Assembly: GCA_963764565.1 (NCBI GenBank)
Contig: CAVXTD010000027.1
Span: 115,505 to 179,504, forward strand
DNA length: 64,000 nt
From: DATBLE01 sp963764565
Lineage (GTDB): Bacteria > Actinomycetota > Thermoleophilia > Gaiellales > Gaiellaceae
Direction of reading: 5' to 3'
Shown here: positions 1 to 11,360 of the stretch, piece by piece
Layout: every line of letters begins with the position of its first letter
How positions within the stretch are numbered: position 1 is the stretch's first letter
Position numbers and translations under genes: made by a program
The notes under the pieces: model-generated
Seen by the model: the letters and a program-made list of their open reading frames with translations, nothing else
What the model was told of the DNA's origin: nothing
Database searches by the model: none

Positions 1-2009
1 ACTCGCTGTACGCGACCTTCACACCGGCCCCCCCGGTGGTCGACGCTCCGCCGACGATCTCGGGTACCACCGCGCAGGGTCAGACCCTGACCGCGGACCC
101 CGGCACCTGGGAGGGTGCGCCGGCCTTCACCTACCAGTGGCGGACGTGCAACCCCGCCGGTGCCTCCTGCTCCAACATCGCGGGCGCGACGAGCCAAGAC
201 GTACGTGCTCCAGCCGAGCGACGTCGGACTGACCGTACGCGTGGCCGTGACGGGAACGAACTCGCTCGGCAGCGCAAACGCAACCTCGGCCCAGACGGCG
301 GTCGTGACGGGGATTCCCCCCGTGGTCCCCGGAACGCTCGGACGGACGGACGTCGGGCACGGTAACGAACTGGGGCGCGCCCAACTACATCAACGTCGCG
401 GGCCCGTACACGCTGTCCGCCTCCACGGTGATCTCGAGCCTGACCGGGTACGTTCGCGGCAACGACTCGGCGATGCCGCTCCGCGCCGTGATCTACGCCG
501 ACAACGGCGGTCAGCCAGGCGCGTTCGTCGCGGTCACGCCGCCCGTCACGATCGCGGCCGGCCAATTCTCTCCCACCGGAGGATGGGTGGACTTCCCGTT
601 CACGGCGCAGCCGACGCTGGCCGCCGGCTCGTACTGGCTGGGCTACTGGATCGGGCCCGGAACGACCGAGTACGTCGCCGAGTACTACACGCCCGTATCC
701 CACGGCGCCCGCTATGTACCGAGGACGTACTCGCCGACCCTCGATCCGAACCCATCGGCCTACGGCTCCGGGGGCAACCTCGACGCGGCAGTTCTCCCTC
801 TACGCCAACTACGGCACCGTCAACCCCGCACCCGTCGAACACCGGCCTGCCGACGATCTCGGGCAACAACTACCCGACCGCGACCCTGACCGCCACGAAC
901 GGCACCTGGGGCGGCTCCCCGACCAGCTACAGCTACCAGTGGCGCCAGTGCGACAGCGGCGGGGCGAGCTGCGCGAACATCAGCGGCGCCACCAATCAGA
1001 CCTATGTCCAGCAGGCGGCCGACGCCGGCAAGACGATTCGCGTCGTCGTCACCGCGACGAACGCGGGTGGCTCGACGCCGGCCGTCTCGAGCCCGACGCC
1101 GGTGGTCAACGGCGTCCCGGCGAACACGGCCCTGCCGACGATCTCGGGCACGGTGACGCAGGGGCAGACGCTGACCGCCGCGAACGGCACCTGGAGCGGG
1201 AGCCCGACGAGCTACGCCTACCAGTGGCGCCGCTGCGACAACGTCGGCGCGAACTGCGCCGACATCGCGACCGCGACCCTGCAGACCTACGTCGTCCAGC
1301 TGGCCGACGTCGGGCAGACGCTCCGCGTCGCCGTCACGGCGACGAGCCCCGCCGGCTCGGGCTCCGCGAGCTCGGCCGCCACCGCGGTCGTTCAGGCGAT
1401 CCCGAACAACGATCCCCTGAACCCGCCGACGATCTCCGGCCAGCCCTACCTCGGCCAGACGCTGACGGCCAACAACGGCGTCTGGAACCCTGCTCCGACG
1501 AGCTTTGGCTACCAGTGGCGCCGCTGCGACAACGCCGGCGCCGACTGCGCCGACATCGGCGGCTCGACGAGCCAGACGTACGTCGCTCAGGCTGCCGACG
1601 TCGGCAAGACGCTTCGCGTCGTCGTCACGGGCACGAACGCCAACGGCTCGGGGAACGCGACGTCGGCCCAGACGAGCGTGATCAGCGACGCGCCGTCGAT
1701 CGACCTCGGGAACCCGCCGTCGATCTCCGGAAAGGCGCCTACTCGACGCAGACCTTGACGGCGAGTCCCGGCACCTGGACGGGCAACCCGACGAGCTACG
1801 CGTACCAGTGGTGGCGGTGCCCCGCGCAGCCGACCTCCTGCACCAGTCCCATCCCGATCGCCGGCGCGACCAATGAGACGTATGTCGTCCAGGCGGCGGA
1901 CGTCGGATTCACGATCAGGATCCTCGTGACGGCGACGAACCCGGCCGGCTCGAACACCGCGACCTCCGCGCGGACGGCCACTCGTCCAGGGCTCGCCGGT
2001 CCGCCCCCT

Positions 2010-2760
2010 CCGGCGGCGGACGTGATGTATGACGCAACCGTCAGCCCGCTGCCGAGCAACCTGCCCAGTGTTGGCGCCGAGGCGTACGCCTTCAGGGAGT
2101 TCGGCGATGAGGTGACGTTCGCCGGCGCGTCGCGGGCGCTGAGCAGCGTAGTCGTGACGATGAGCAGCTGGGCTTGTGAGAGCGGAGCCTGGAACACGCG
2201 ACGACTGCGTGACCGCCCCGGGCGCCACCTTCTCGATCCCGATCACGTTGACGATCTACCAGCCGGGCTGCGGGCCAACACCGCCGGTTCGGTGATCGGC
2301 ACGAAGACGCAAACGTTCTACGATCCCGTATCGGCCCTCGTCGGACAGCGTGAACTGCACGGCAGGCAACGCCGGCAAGTGGTACGACGGGACGGCGTGC
2401 GTAAACGGGAAGGCCGCCAACATCACGTTCGACTTCAGCTCGCAGAACCTCACCCTGCCCGACACGGTCGTCTACGGCATCTCGTACAACACGACCAGCT
2501 ACGGACCGAGCCCGATCGGCACCGGTGCCTCGTGCTACTCGACCGCGGCCGGATGCCCGTACGACTCGCTGAACATCGGTCTCTCGACGCAGGTCGTAAT
2601 CCGGCTCGAAGCCGTTCCCCGACACCGTCTTCCAGAACGCGATCGCCAGTGAGTACTGTGACGGCGGCGCGGCCGGCAGCGGAACGATGCGGCTCGACTC
2701 GCCGGGCAACGCGTGCTGGAACGCCCTACGTACCGGCGGTCCAGTTCGGGTGGAGTGCGG
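2010..2760 (+). other. Unique beta-rich domain (type C) inside the giant protein
   Basis: A stretch of roughly 230 residues interrupts the A-module array. In successive frames it reads VSPLPSNLPSVGAEAY, EFGDEVTFAG, SSVVVTMSSWACESGAW, then ITLTIYQ, GTKTQTF, ANITFDFSSQN, DTVVYGISYNTTSYG, DSLNIGLST and FPDTVFQNA. From memory this layout (P-x-N-L-P-S ... F-G-D ... L-x-x-V-x-V-T-M-S-x-W) recurs in secreted bacterial proteins of unknown function. It differs from A and B and occurs once in the window. At least six frame changes fall inside it, more densely than in neighbouring A modules. A surface-exposed beta-sandwich is an inference. Confidence 0.5.
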
Positions 2761-3829
2761 CCTCGCCGCCGACGATCACCGGACTGCGATCGCGGGCCAG
2801 ACGCTGTCCATGAGCGACGGCACCTGGGGTCCGACAGCCGACGAGCTTCACCTACCAGTGGCGGCGCTGCGATGCCGCCGGCGCGAACTGCTCCGACATC
2901 GCCGGTGCCACGAACTCGACGTACGTCGTCCAGAACGCCGACACCGACTCGACGCTGCGCGCGGTCGTCACGGCGATCAACCCGGGCGGCTCGGCCAGCG
3001 CCACATCCGCCCAGACCGCAGTCGTCGGGGCAGTGCCGTTCATCCAGCCGGGGTTCCCGCCGACGATCAGCGGCAACAACGTTCAGGGCGCGACGCTCAC
3101 GGCCAACGACGGACAGTGGGGCGGGAGCCCGACCAGCTACGGCTACCAGTGGCGCCGCTGCGACGCTGCCGGCGCGAACTGTGTCGACATCGTCGGCGAG
3201 ACCGCGCAGACGTACGTGATCCAGGCCGCCGACGCCGGCAAATCGATCCGCGTCGTCGTCTCGGCCACGAACGCCATGGGCACCGGCACCGCCACCTCCG
3301 ACGTGGCGATGTCGCAGGGCGGCTCGTCCGGGACGCTGGGGCATTCGCCCATCGGCGCGCTCACGGCCGCCGCAAGTAGCGCCCACGACTACGTCGACAC
3401 CTCCGGCCCGTACACGCTGGGCGTCAGCGGAACCATCACCAAGCTCATCGGCTACCTCAGCGGCGGCGGTCCTCCGTCGCAGATCCGCGCGGTGATCTAC
3501 GCCGACTCGAGCGGCAACCCGGGCGCCCTCGTCGCCGTCACGGACGAGGTCACGGTCGGCGCCGGCGCCGGCGCCGGATGGGTGGACTTCCCGTTCGCAG
3601 CCCCGGTCGACCTGAGCCCCGGCGCCTACTGGATCGGGTACTGGCTCGGGACGAACTCGGCCACGCTCTACTACGACAACGTCACCGGCTCGGAGCGCTT
3701 CGCCCAGGCAGCCTACGCCTCGACGGGCAGCGCCCCCGCGATCTTCCCGACCGCCGGGTTCGGGTCGAGCGACACCAGCTACTCGCTCTACGCGACTTCC
3801 AGTCCTCGGTCGTCCGCAGCGCGCCGTAC

Positions 3830-6415
3830 ATCGACCCGGCCGGCCTGCCGACGATCTCGGGCCTGCCCTACGTCGACCAGACGCTGACCGCGCACGAACG
3901 GCACCTGGAACCAGACCCCGACCCAGTTCGCCTACCAGTGGCGCCGCTGCGACAACGCCGGCGCGAACTGCGCCGACATCGTCGGCGCGACCGAACCAGA
4001 CGTACGTGCCGACGACGGCGAACGACCTGGGCTTCAAGCTGCGCGTGATCGTGACGGCGCACGAACGACCTCGGCTCGGGCAACGCGACCTCCGACCCGA
4101 CCGAGGTGATCAGCGGTCCTCCGTCGATCGTTCCGGGATCCCCGCCGACGATCTCCGGAGACCTGCTCCTGGGGTCGACGCTGACGGCCGATCCCGGTAC
4201 CTGGGACGGAAATCCGAGTGGGTATGCCTATCAGTGGCGACGGTGCACTCCCGGCGGCGGCGGCGCCTGCGGAAGCATCGGCGGCGAGACCAACCAGACC
4301 TATGTGGTGACGCCGGCGGATGTCGACTTCACCCTCCAGGTCCAGGTGACGGCGACGAACCCGACCGGGTCGGCGCTGGCGTTCTCGGCCGAGACCGCTG
4401 TGATCGGCGCAGCGCCGGTGAACACCGCCCTGCCGACGATCTCGGGGAGCGCGGTCGAGGGCCAGACCTTGCAGCTGGCCTCGAACGGGACCTGGCAGTA
4501 CAGCCCGACCAGCTACGCCTACCAGTGGCGCCGCTGCGACAACGCCGGCGCAAACTGCGTCGACATCGTCGGCGAGACGAACTCGAGCTACGTCGTGCAG
4601 GCGGCGGATGTCGCGAAGACCGTGCGGCTGGCGGTTTCGGCGACGAACGCGTCCGGGACGGGGACGGCGTCCTCCGACCAGACCGCGGTCGTGCACGGGA
4701 TCCCGGTCAACAACGTACTGCCGTCGGTGTCGGGGAACCTGTACCAGGGTCAGCAGCTGACGGCGGTGAACGGGTCGTGGAGCGAGAGCCCGTCCGGGTA
4801 CACGTATCAGTGGCGGCGCTGCGATTCGGGCGGGTCGAACTGCGTCGACCGCGCCGGCCAGACCAGCTCCACCTACACGCTGGTCGCCGGCGACGTCGGT
4901 CAGACGATCCGCGTGGTCGTGACCGCGACCAACGACGTCGGCTCGATGAGCGCCACCTCGGACGCGACCGGCGCGATCAACGGCCCGCCGGCGATCGTTC
5001 CGGGATCCGAGCCGACGATCTCGGGCAGCGCGGTCGAGACGCAGACACTGACGGGAACGCACGGCACGTGGACCGGCAACCCGACGAGCTACTCGTATCG
5101 GTGGTACCGGTGCAGCGGCCCCACCTGCGGAAGCATCAACGGGGCGACGAGCTCGACCTACGTCGTGCAGAACGCGGATGTCGGCTTCACCCTCCATCTC
5201 GAGGTGACCGCGACCAGCCTGGCCGGCTCGGGCATCGCGATCTCGGCAGACACGGCGGTCGTGCAGGCGATCCCGATCGAACACCGCGCTGCCGGCGATC
5301 ACCGGGCAGCCGTTCGTCGGCCAGACGCTCTAGACCTCGAACGGCAGCTGGAGCGGCGGCCCGACCGGCTACGCCTACCAGTGGCGGCGCTGCGACGCCG
5401 CGGGGGCGAACTGCGTCGACATCGGCAGTGCGACCAACTCGACCTACCTGCTGACCGCTACGGACGCGGGCAAGACGATTCGGGCCGTGGTGACGGCGAT
5501 CGAACGCGGCCGGCTCCGGACCGCCGGCGACGTCGGCCCAGACCCCGGTCGTCAACGGCGTGCCGGCGGCTTCGGTGCAGCCGTCGATCTCCGGCAACGC
5601 GTTCGTCGGCCAGACGCTGACCGCGAACAACGGCACCTGGAGCGGCACCCCGACCTTCACCTACCAGTGGCGCCGGTGCGACGCCGCCGGGGCGAACTGC
5701 AACGACATCGTCCCCTTCACCGCCCAGACCTATCTGGTCCAGGGTGCCGACTCGGGCATGACGCTGCGGGTCGTCGTCACCGCCACCAACGGTGCCGGCG
5801 CTACCAGCGCGACCACGGCCCAGACCGGAATCGTCAACGCCGCGCCGGGCAACACGGCCCTGCCGACCATCACGGGCACGAAGGCCCAGGGGCAGCTGCT
5901 GACGGCGACGCAGGGCACCTGGTCGAACAACCCGTCCAGCTTCGCCTACCAGTGGCAGCGCTGCGACTCGGGCGGGGCGAACTGCGCCGACATCGCCGGC
6001 GCGACCAACTCCACCTACACCCTGGTCGCCGGCGACGTCGGCTCGACCATCCGGGTGAAGGTGACGGCGACGAACCCGAGCGGCTCGACCAGCGGCAACG
6101 TCCAACCCGACGGCAGTCATCGTCACGCTCCCGGCGAACACGGTCTTGCCGACGATCACAGGGACGGTTCAGCAGGGGCAGACGCTGACCGCCGCCAACG
6201 GGACCTGGTCGAACAGCCCGACCTTCACGTATCAGTGGCGTCAGTGTGACTCCGGCGGCGCGAACTGCACCGATATCGGCGGCGCGACGAATCAGACGTA
6301 CGTTCCGCAGGCCGGCGGATGTCGGCAAGACGATCCGGGTGGTCGTGACGGCGACGAACGCGGCCGGCTCGGCGAGCGCGACTTCCGATCAGACGGTGGT
6401 CGTGCAGGCGAACGT
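3830..6415 (+). repeat. Run of nine consecutive A-type Ig-like modules
   Basis: Nine A modules follow each other with a spacing of about 280 bp between the B modules ending near 3800 and starting near 6420. Each unit carries the Y-Q-W-R-R-C-D core and a second Cys about 6-10 residues later. Sequence divergence among them is much greater than among the copies in 14.6-18.4 kb, so this run is older. One unit contains an in-frame TAG at 5331-5333. Confidence 0.75.
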
Positions 6416-6419
6416 GGCG

Positions 6420-9400
6420 GGCACGACGTTCGGGAAGACGACGATCGGCGCGTTGACGCACGCGGTCGGCGGCAACTATCTGGAGGTGTCGGGCCGGTAC
6501 ACGCTGGCTTCGGCGTCGTCGGTGACGAAGTTGAGCGCGTATCTGCAGGGTGGCGGCTCGGCGACGGCGATGCGGGCTGTGATCTATGCGGATAGCGGCA
6601 ACCAGCCGGGCGCGTTCGTTGCGGTCTCGCAGTCGGTGACGATCGCCGCCGGTGCGGCTGCCGGCTGGGTCGATTTCCCGGTCTCGGGCTCGCCGACGCT
6701 GCCTGCGGGCCAGTACTGGCTCGGGTTGTGGGCGTCGAACACGAGCGCTTTGGGCTACTACGACAACGTCTCGAACAGCGGCCGGTATGCGCCTTCGACG
6801 TTCTCGGCGAGCAATAACCCGCCGGCGAGCTGGCCGGGCGGCGGCAGCTTCGACTCGCTGGCCTACTCGCTGTACGCGACCTTGGGCACGCCGCCGAGCG
6901 CTCCGGCGAACACGGTGCTGCCGGCGATCACGGGTACTGCGACGCAGGGTCAGGTGTTGAGCGCGTCGAGGGGACGTGGTCGAACAACCCGACCGGCTTC
7001 GCCTACCAGTGGCGCCGCTGCGACGCGGGCGGGGCGGACTGCGCCGATATCGCCGGTGCGACCAACTCGACCTACACGCTGGTCGCTGCCGATGTGGCGA
7101 ACACGGTGCGGGTGGTCGTGACGGCGACGAACGCGGGCGGCTCGACTGCGGCGACCTCGACGCAGACCGCGGCGGTGGCGTCTGCGCCGGTGCCGGCGAA
7201 CACGGCGCTGCCGGCGATCAGCGGCACGCCGACCGAGGGCCAGCAGCTGAGCACGACGAACGGGACCTGGACGAACAGCCCGACCGGCTTCGCCTACCAG
7301 TGGCAGCGCTGCGACAGCGCGGGCGCGAACTGCACCGAACATCGCCGGCGCGACCAGCTCGACCTACATGCTGGTCTCTGCCGATGTCGGCAAGACGATG
7401 CGGGCGGTCGTGACGGCGACGAACGCGTCCGGCTCGACCCCGGCGACCTCGGCCCAGAGCGCGGTCGTGCAGGCGGCGCCGACGACGACGTTCGGGAAGA
7501 CGGCGGTCGGTGCGCTGACGCATGCGCTCGGCGGCAACTATTTGGAGGCGTCGGGCCGGTACACGCTGCGCCTCGCCGCAGTCGGTGACCAAGCTGAGCG
7601 CGCTATCTGCAGGGTGGCGGCTCGGCGACCGTCGATGCGGGCGGTGATCTACGCGGACAGCGGCAGCCAGCCGGGCGCGTTCGTCGCTGTCTCCCAGCCG
7701 GTGACGATCGCCGCCGGTCAGGCCGCCGGCTGGGTCGACTTCCCGGTCTCCGGGCTCGCCGACGCTGCCCGCGGGCCAGTACTGGCTCGGCTTGTGGGCG
7801 TCGAACACGAGCGCTCTGGGCTACTACGACAACAGTCTCGGACAGCGGCCGCTACGCGCCCGCCATGCTTCTCGGCGGCGCAGCAACCCGCCGGCGAGCT
7901 GGCCGGGCGGCGGCAGCTTCGACGACGCTCTCCTACTCCCTGTACGCCACCCTGGGCGCGCCGCCGAGCGCGCCGGCGAACAACGACGCTGCCGGCGATC
8001 TCCGGCACGGCGACCCAGGGGCAGGCGCTGAGCGCGACGAACGGCACCTGGTCGAACAACCCGACCGGCTTCGCCTACCAGTGGCGCCGCTGCGACGCGG
8101 GCGGGGCGAGCTGCGCCGATATCGCCGGTGCGACCAACTCGACCTACACGCTGGTTGCTGCCGATGTGGCGAACGACGATCCGGGTGGTCGGTGACGGCG
8201 ACGAACGCGGGCGGCTCGACTGCGGCGACCTCGACGCAGACCGGTGCGGTGGCGTCTGCGCCGGTGCCGGCGAACACGGGCTGCCGGCGATCAGCGGCAC
8301 GCCGACCGAGGGCCAGCAGCTGAGCACGACGAACGGGACCTGGACGAACAGCCCGACCGGCTTCGCCTACCAGTGGCAGCGCTGCGACAGCGCGGGCGCG
8401 AACTGCACGCAACATCGCCGGCGCGACCAACTCGACGTACACGCTGGTCTCCGCCGATGTCGGCAAGACGTTGCGGGCGGTCGTGACGGCGACGAACGCG
8501 TCCGGCTCGACCCCGGCGACCTCGGCCCAGAGCGCGGTCGTGCAGGCGCTGCCGACGACGTCGCTCGGGGAAGACGACGGTCGGCGCGTTGACGCATGCG
8601 CTGGGCGGCGAACTATCTGGAGGCGTCGGGCCGGTACACGCTGGCCTCGTCGCAGTCGGTGACCAAGCTGAGCGCGTATCTGCAGGGCGGCGGCTCGGCG
8701 ACCTCGATGCGGGCGGTGATCTACGCGGACAGCGGCAACCAGCCGGGCGCGTTCGTCGCCGTCTCCCAGCCGGTGACGATCGCCGCCGGCCAGGCCGCCG
8801 GCTGGGTCGACTTCCCGATCTCGGGCTCGCCGACGCTGCCCGCGGGCCAGTACTGGCTCGGCCTGTGGGCCTCGAACACGAGCGCTCAGGGCTACTACGA
8901 CAGCGGCTCGAACAGCGGCCGCTACGCGCCGCGCGACCTTCTCGGCGGCGCAGCAACCCGCCGGCGAGCTGGCCGGGCGGCGGCAGCGTCGACACGCTCT
9001 CCTACTCCCTGTACGCCACCCTCGGCGCGCCGCCGAGCGCTCCGGCGAACACGGTGCTGCCGGCGATCTCCGGCACTGCGACGCAGGGGCAGGTGCTGAG
9101 CGCGACGAACGGGACCTGGTCGAACAGCCCGACCAGCTTCGCCTACCAGTGGCGCCGCTGCGACGCGGGCGGGGCGAACTGCGCCGATATCGCCGGTGCG
9201 ACCAACTCGACCTACACGCTGGTTGCTGCCGATGTGGCGAACGACGATCCGGGTGGTCGTGACGGCGACGAACGCGGGCGGCTCGACTGCGGCGACCTCG
9301 ACGCAGACCGCGGCGGTGGCGTCTGCGCCGGTGCCGGCGAACACCGGCGCTGCCGGCGATCAGCGGCACGCCGACCGAGGGCCAGGCAGCTGAGCACGAC

Positions 9401-10690
9401 GAACGGGACGTGGACGAACAGCCCGACCGAGCTTCGCCTACCAGTGGCAGCGCTGCGACAACGCGGGCGCGAACTGCACGAACATCGCCGGCGCGACCAA
9501 CTCGACGTACACGCTGGTCTCCGCCGATGTCGGCAAGACGTTGCGGGCGGTCGTGACGGCGACGAACGCGTCCGGCTCGACCCCGGCGACCTCGGCCCAG
9601 AGCGCGGTCGTGCAGGCGCAGGCGGCCGGGCCGACGCTGGGCAAGACGACGGTCGGCGCGCTGACGCACGCGCTCGGCGGTAACTATCTGGAGGCGTCGG
9701 GCCGGTACACGCTCGCCTCGCCGCAGTCGGTGACCAAGCTGACCGCGTATCTGCAGGGTGGCGGCTCGGCGACCGTCGATGCGGGCTGTGATCTACGCGG
9801 ACAGCGGCAACCAGCCGGGCGCGTTCGTCGCCGTCTCCCAGCCGGTGACGATCGCCTCCGGCCAGGCCGCCGGCTGGGTCGACTTCCCGGTCTCGGGCTC
9901 GCCGACGCTGCCCGCGGGCCAGTACTGGCTCGGCCTCTGGGCCTCGAACACCAGCGCCCTGGGCTACTACGACAACAGCTCGAACAGCGGCCGCTACGCG
10001 CCCACCACCTACTCGGCGGCGCAGCAACCCGCCGGCGAGCTGGCCCGGCGGCGGCAGCTTCGACGATCTCTCCTACTCCCTGTACGCCACCCTGGGCGCG
10101 CCGCCGAGCGCACCCGCCAACACGGCGCTGCCGACCATCTCCGGCACCACCACCCAGGGGCAGGTGCTGACCGCGACGAACGGGAGCTGGAACGGCAGCC
10201 CGACCAGCTTCGCCTACCAGTGGCAGCGCTGCGACGCCGGTGGCGCGAACTGCTCGTCGGTCGGCTCGAACAGCCAGGCCTACGTGCTGGTCGCCGGCGA
10301 TGTCGGCAGCACGATGCGGGTGCAGGTGACGGCGACCAACGTGGGCGGCTCGACTCCGGCGACCTCGGCCCAGACCGCGGTCGTACAGGGCCCGCCGAGC
10401 GCGCCGGTCAACACGGTGCTGCCGGCGATCAGCGGTACGACCACCGCGGGCCAGCAGCTGAGCACCACGGACGGCACCTGGACCGGCAGCCCGACGCCGA
10501 CGTTCACCTATCAGTGGCGTCAATGCGACAACGCGGGCGCGAACTGCACCGACATCGGCGGCGCGACGAACTCCACGTACACGCTCGTCGCGGGCGACGT
10601 CGGCGAAGACGATCCGGGTGGTCGTCACGGGGACGAACGGCTCCGGGAACTCGAGCGCGACCTCGACCCAGACCGCGGTCGTGCAGGCCG
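6420..10690 (+). repeat. Four tandem B-A-A modules, period about 1.07 kb
   Basis: The B modules start near 6420, 7487, 8560 and 9628, and each is followed by two A modules, giving a higher-order unit of about 1,070 bp repeated four times. The units are clearly more alike than the older A array upstream. Some single-base departures from the reading frame are shared between units, for example AACGACGATCC near 8170 and 9238. Confidence 0.7.
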
Positions 10691-11183
10691 CGCCGAGCGC
10701 GCCGGTCAATACGTGCGCTGCCGGCGATCAGCGGTACGACCACCGTGGGCGAGCAGCTGAGCACCACGGACGGCACCTGGACCGGCAGCCCGACGCCGAC
10801 GTACACCTATCAGTGGCGTCAATGCGACAGCGCCGGCGCCAACTGCAGCGACATCGTCGGCGCGACGAACTCCACGTACACGCTCGTCGGCGGGCGACGC
10901 CGGGTTTACGATCCGGGTGGTCGTGAAGGGGACGAACGGCTCCGGGAACTCGAGCGCGACCTCGGACCCGACCGCAGTCGTGACTCGCCTAGTCCGGTCG
11001 TTCGCGCCGGCGCCCCGCCCTCTCCTCTCCGTCTCTTTCGCTCCTTCCGCGTTCGTTCCCGTGCACCCGTGCGGGGCGAGGCCGGCTGCCCCCGCCGTGC
11101 CGCGTCTCGGGCGCTCGAAGATGTCGCGGGCGCGGAGCTCTGTCCGCTCGAGCGGGAACTCTCGATCTCAACTAGAGACTTAG

Positions 11184-11360
11184 ATCGCTGAGAGCCGGAG
11201 CAATATCGGCTCGGGCTCCTGTACCTTCGAGCGCGCGCACCCTGCCCATCGATCATGTCTGCGCAGCGGTCGATTTGATCTGATGGCGAGGCGTGACGCC
11301 TGTACTCGAGCGATGCTCATGCGGGCTCGGCCACGGCTGTTCACCGCGGCTGGCGAAGCC
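11184..11360. other. Intergenic region between the two giant repeat genes
   Basis: If the upstream protein really ends with its last A module, the non-repetitive interval is about 375 bp (10985-11360). I see no convincing hairpin terminator, RNA gene or small ORF here. Alternative in-frame starts for the next gene exist at 11283, 11313 and 11319. Confidence 0.4.

Larger units (their letters stand above)
1..11183 (+). pseudogene. Giant extracellular repeat protein, frame-fragmented, 5' end outside window
   Basis: This is a continuous array of two protein modules readable only by hopping between the three plus frames. Module A (about 90 residues) has the pattern G-T-W-x-G-x-P-T-x-Y-x-Y-Q-W-R-R-C-D followed by A-N-C-x-D-I, A-D-V-G-K-T and V-T-A-T-N; it resembles an Ig-like fold with one Cys pair. 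Module B (about 155 residues) begins near GKTTVGALTHALGG and ends near YSLYATLG. The window opens inside the tail of a B module. Further B modules lie near 346-830, 3330-3800, 6420-6890, 7487-7960, 8560-9030 and 9628-10100; most of the rest is A modules. More than thirty frame changes interrupt it. The last recognisable A module ends near 10985; the open frame then runs through unrelated Pro/Arg-rich sequence to a stop at 11183. I infer a secreted or surface adhesin-like protein. Whether it is a real pseudogene or an unpolished repeat is undecided. Confidence 0.75.
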
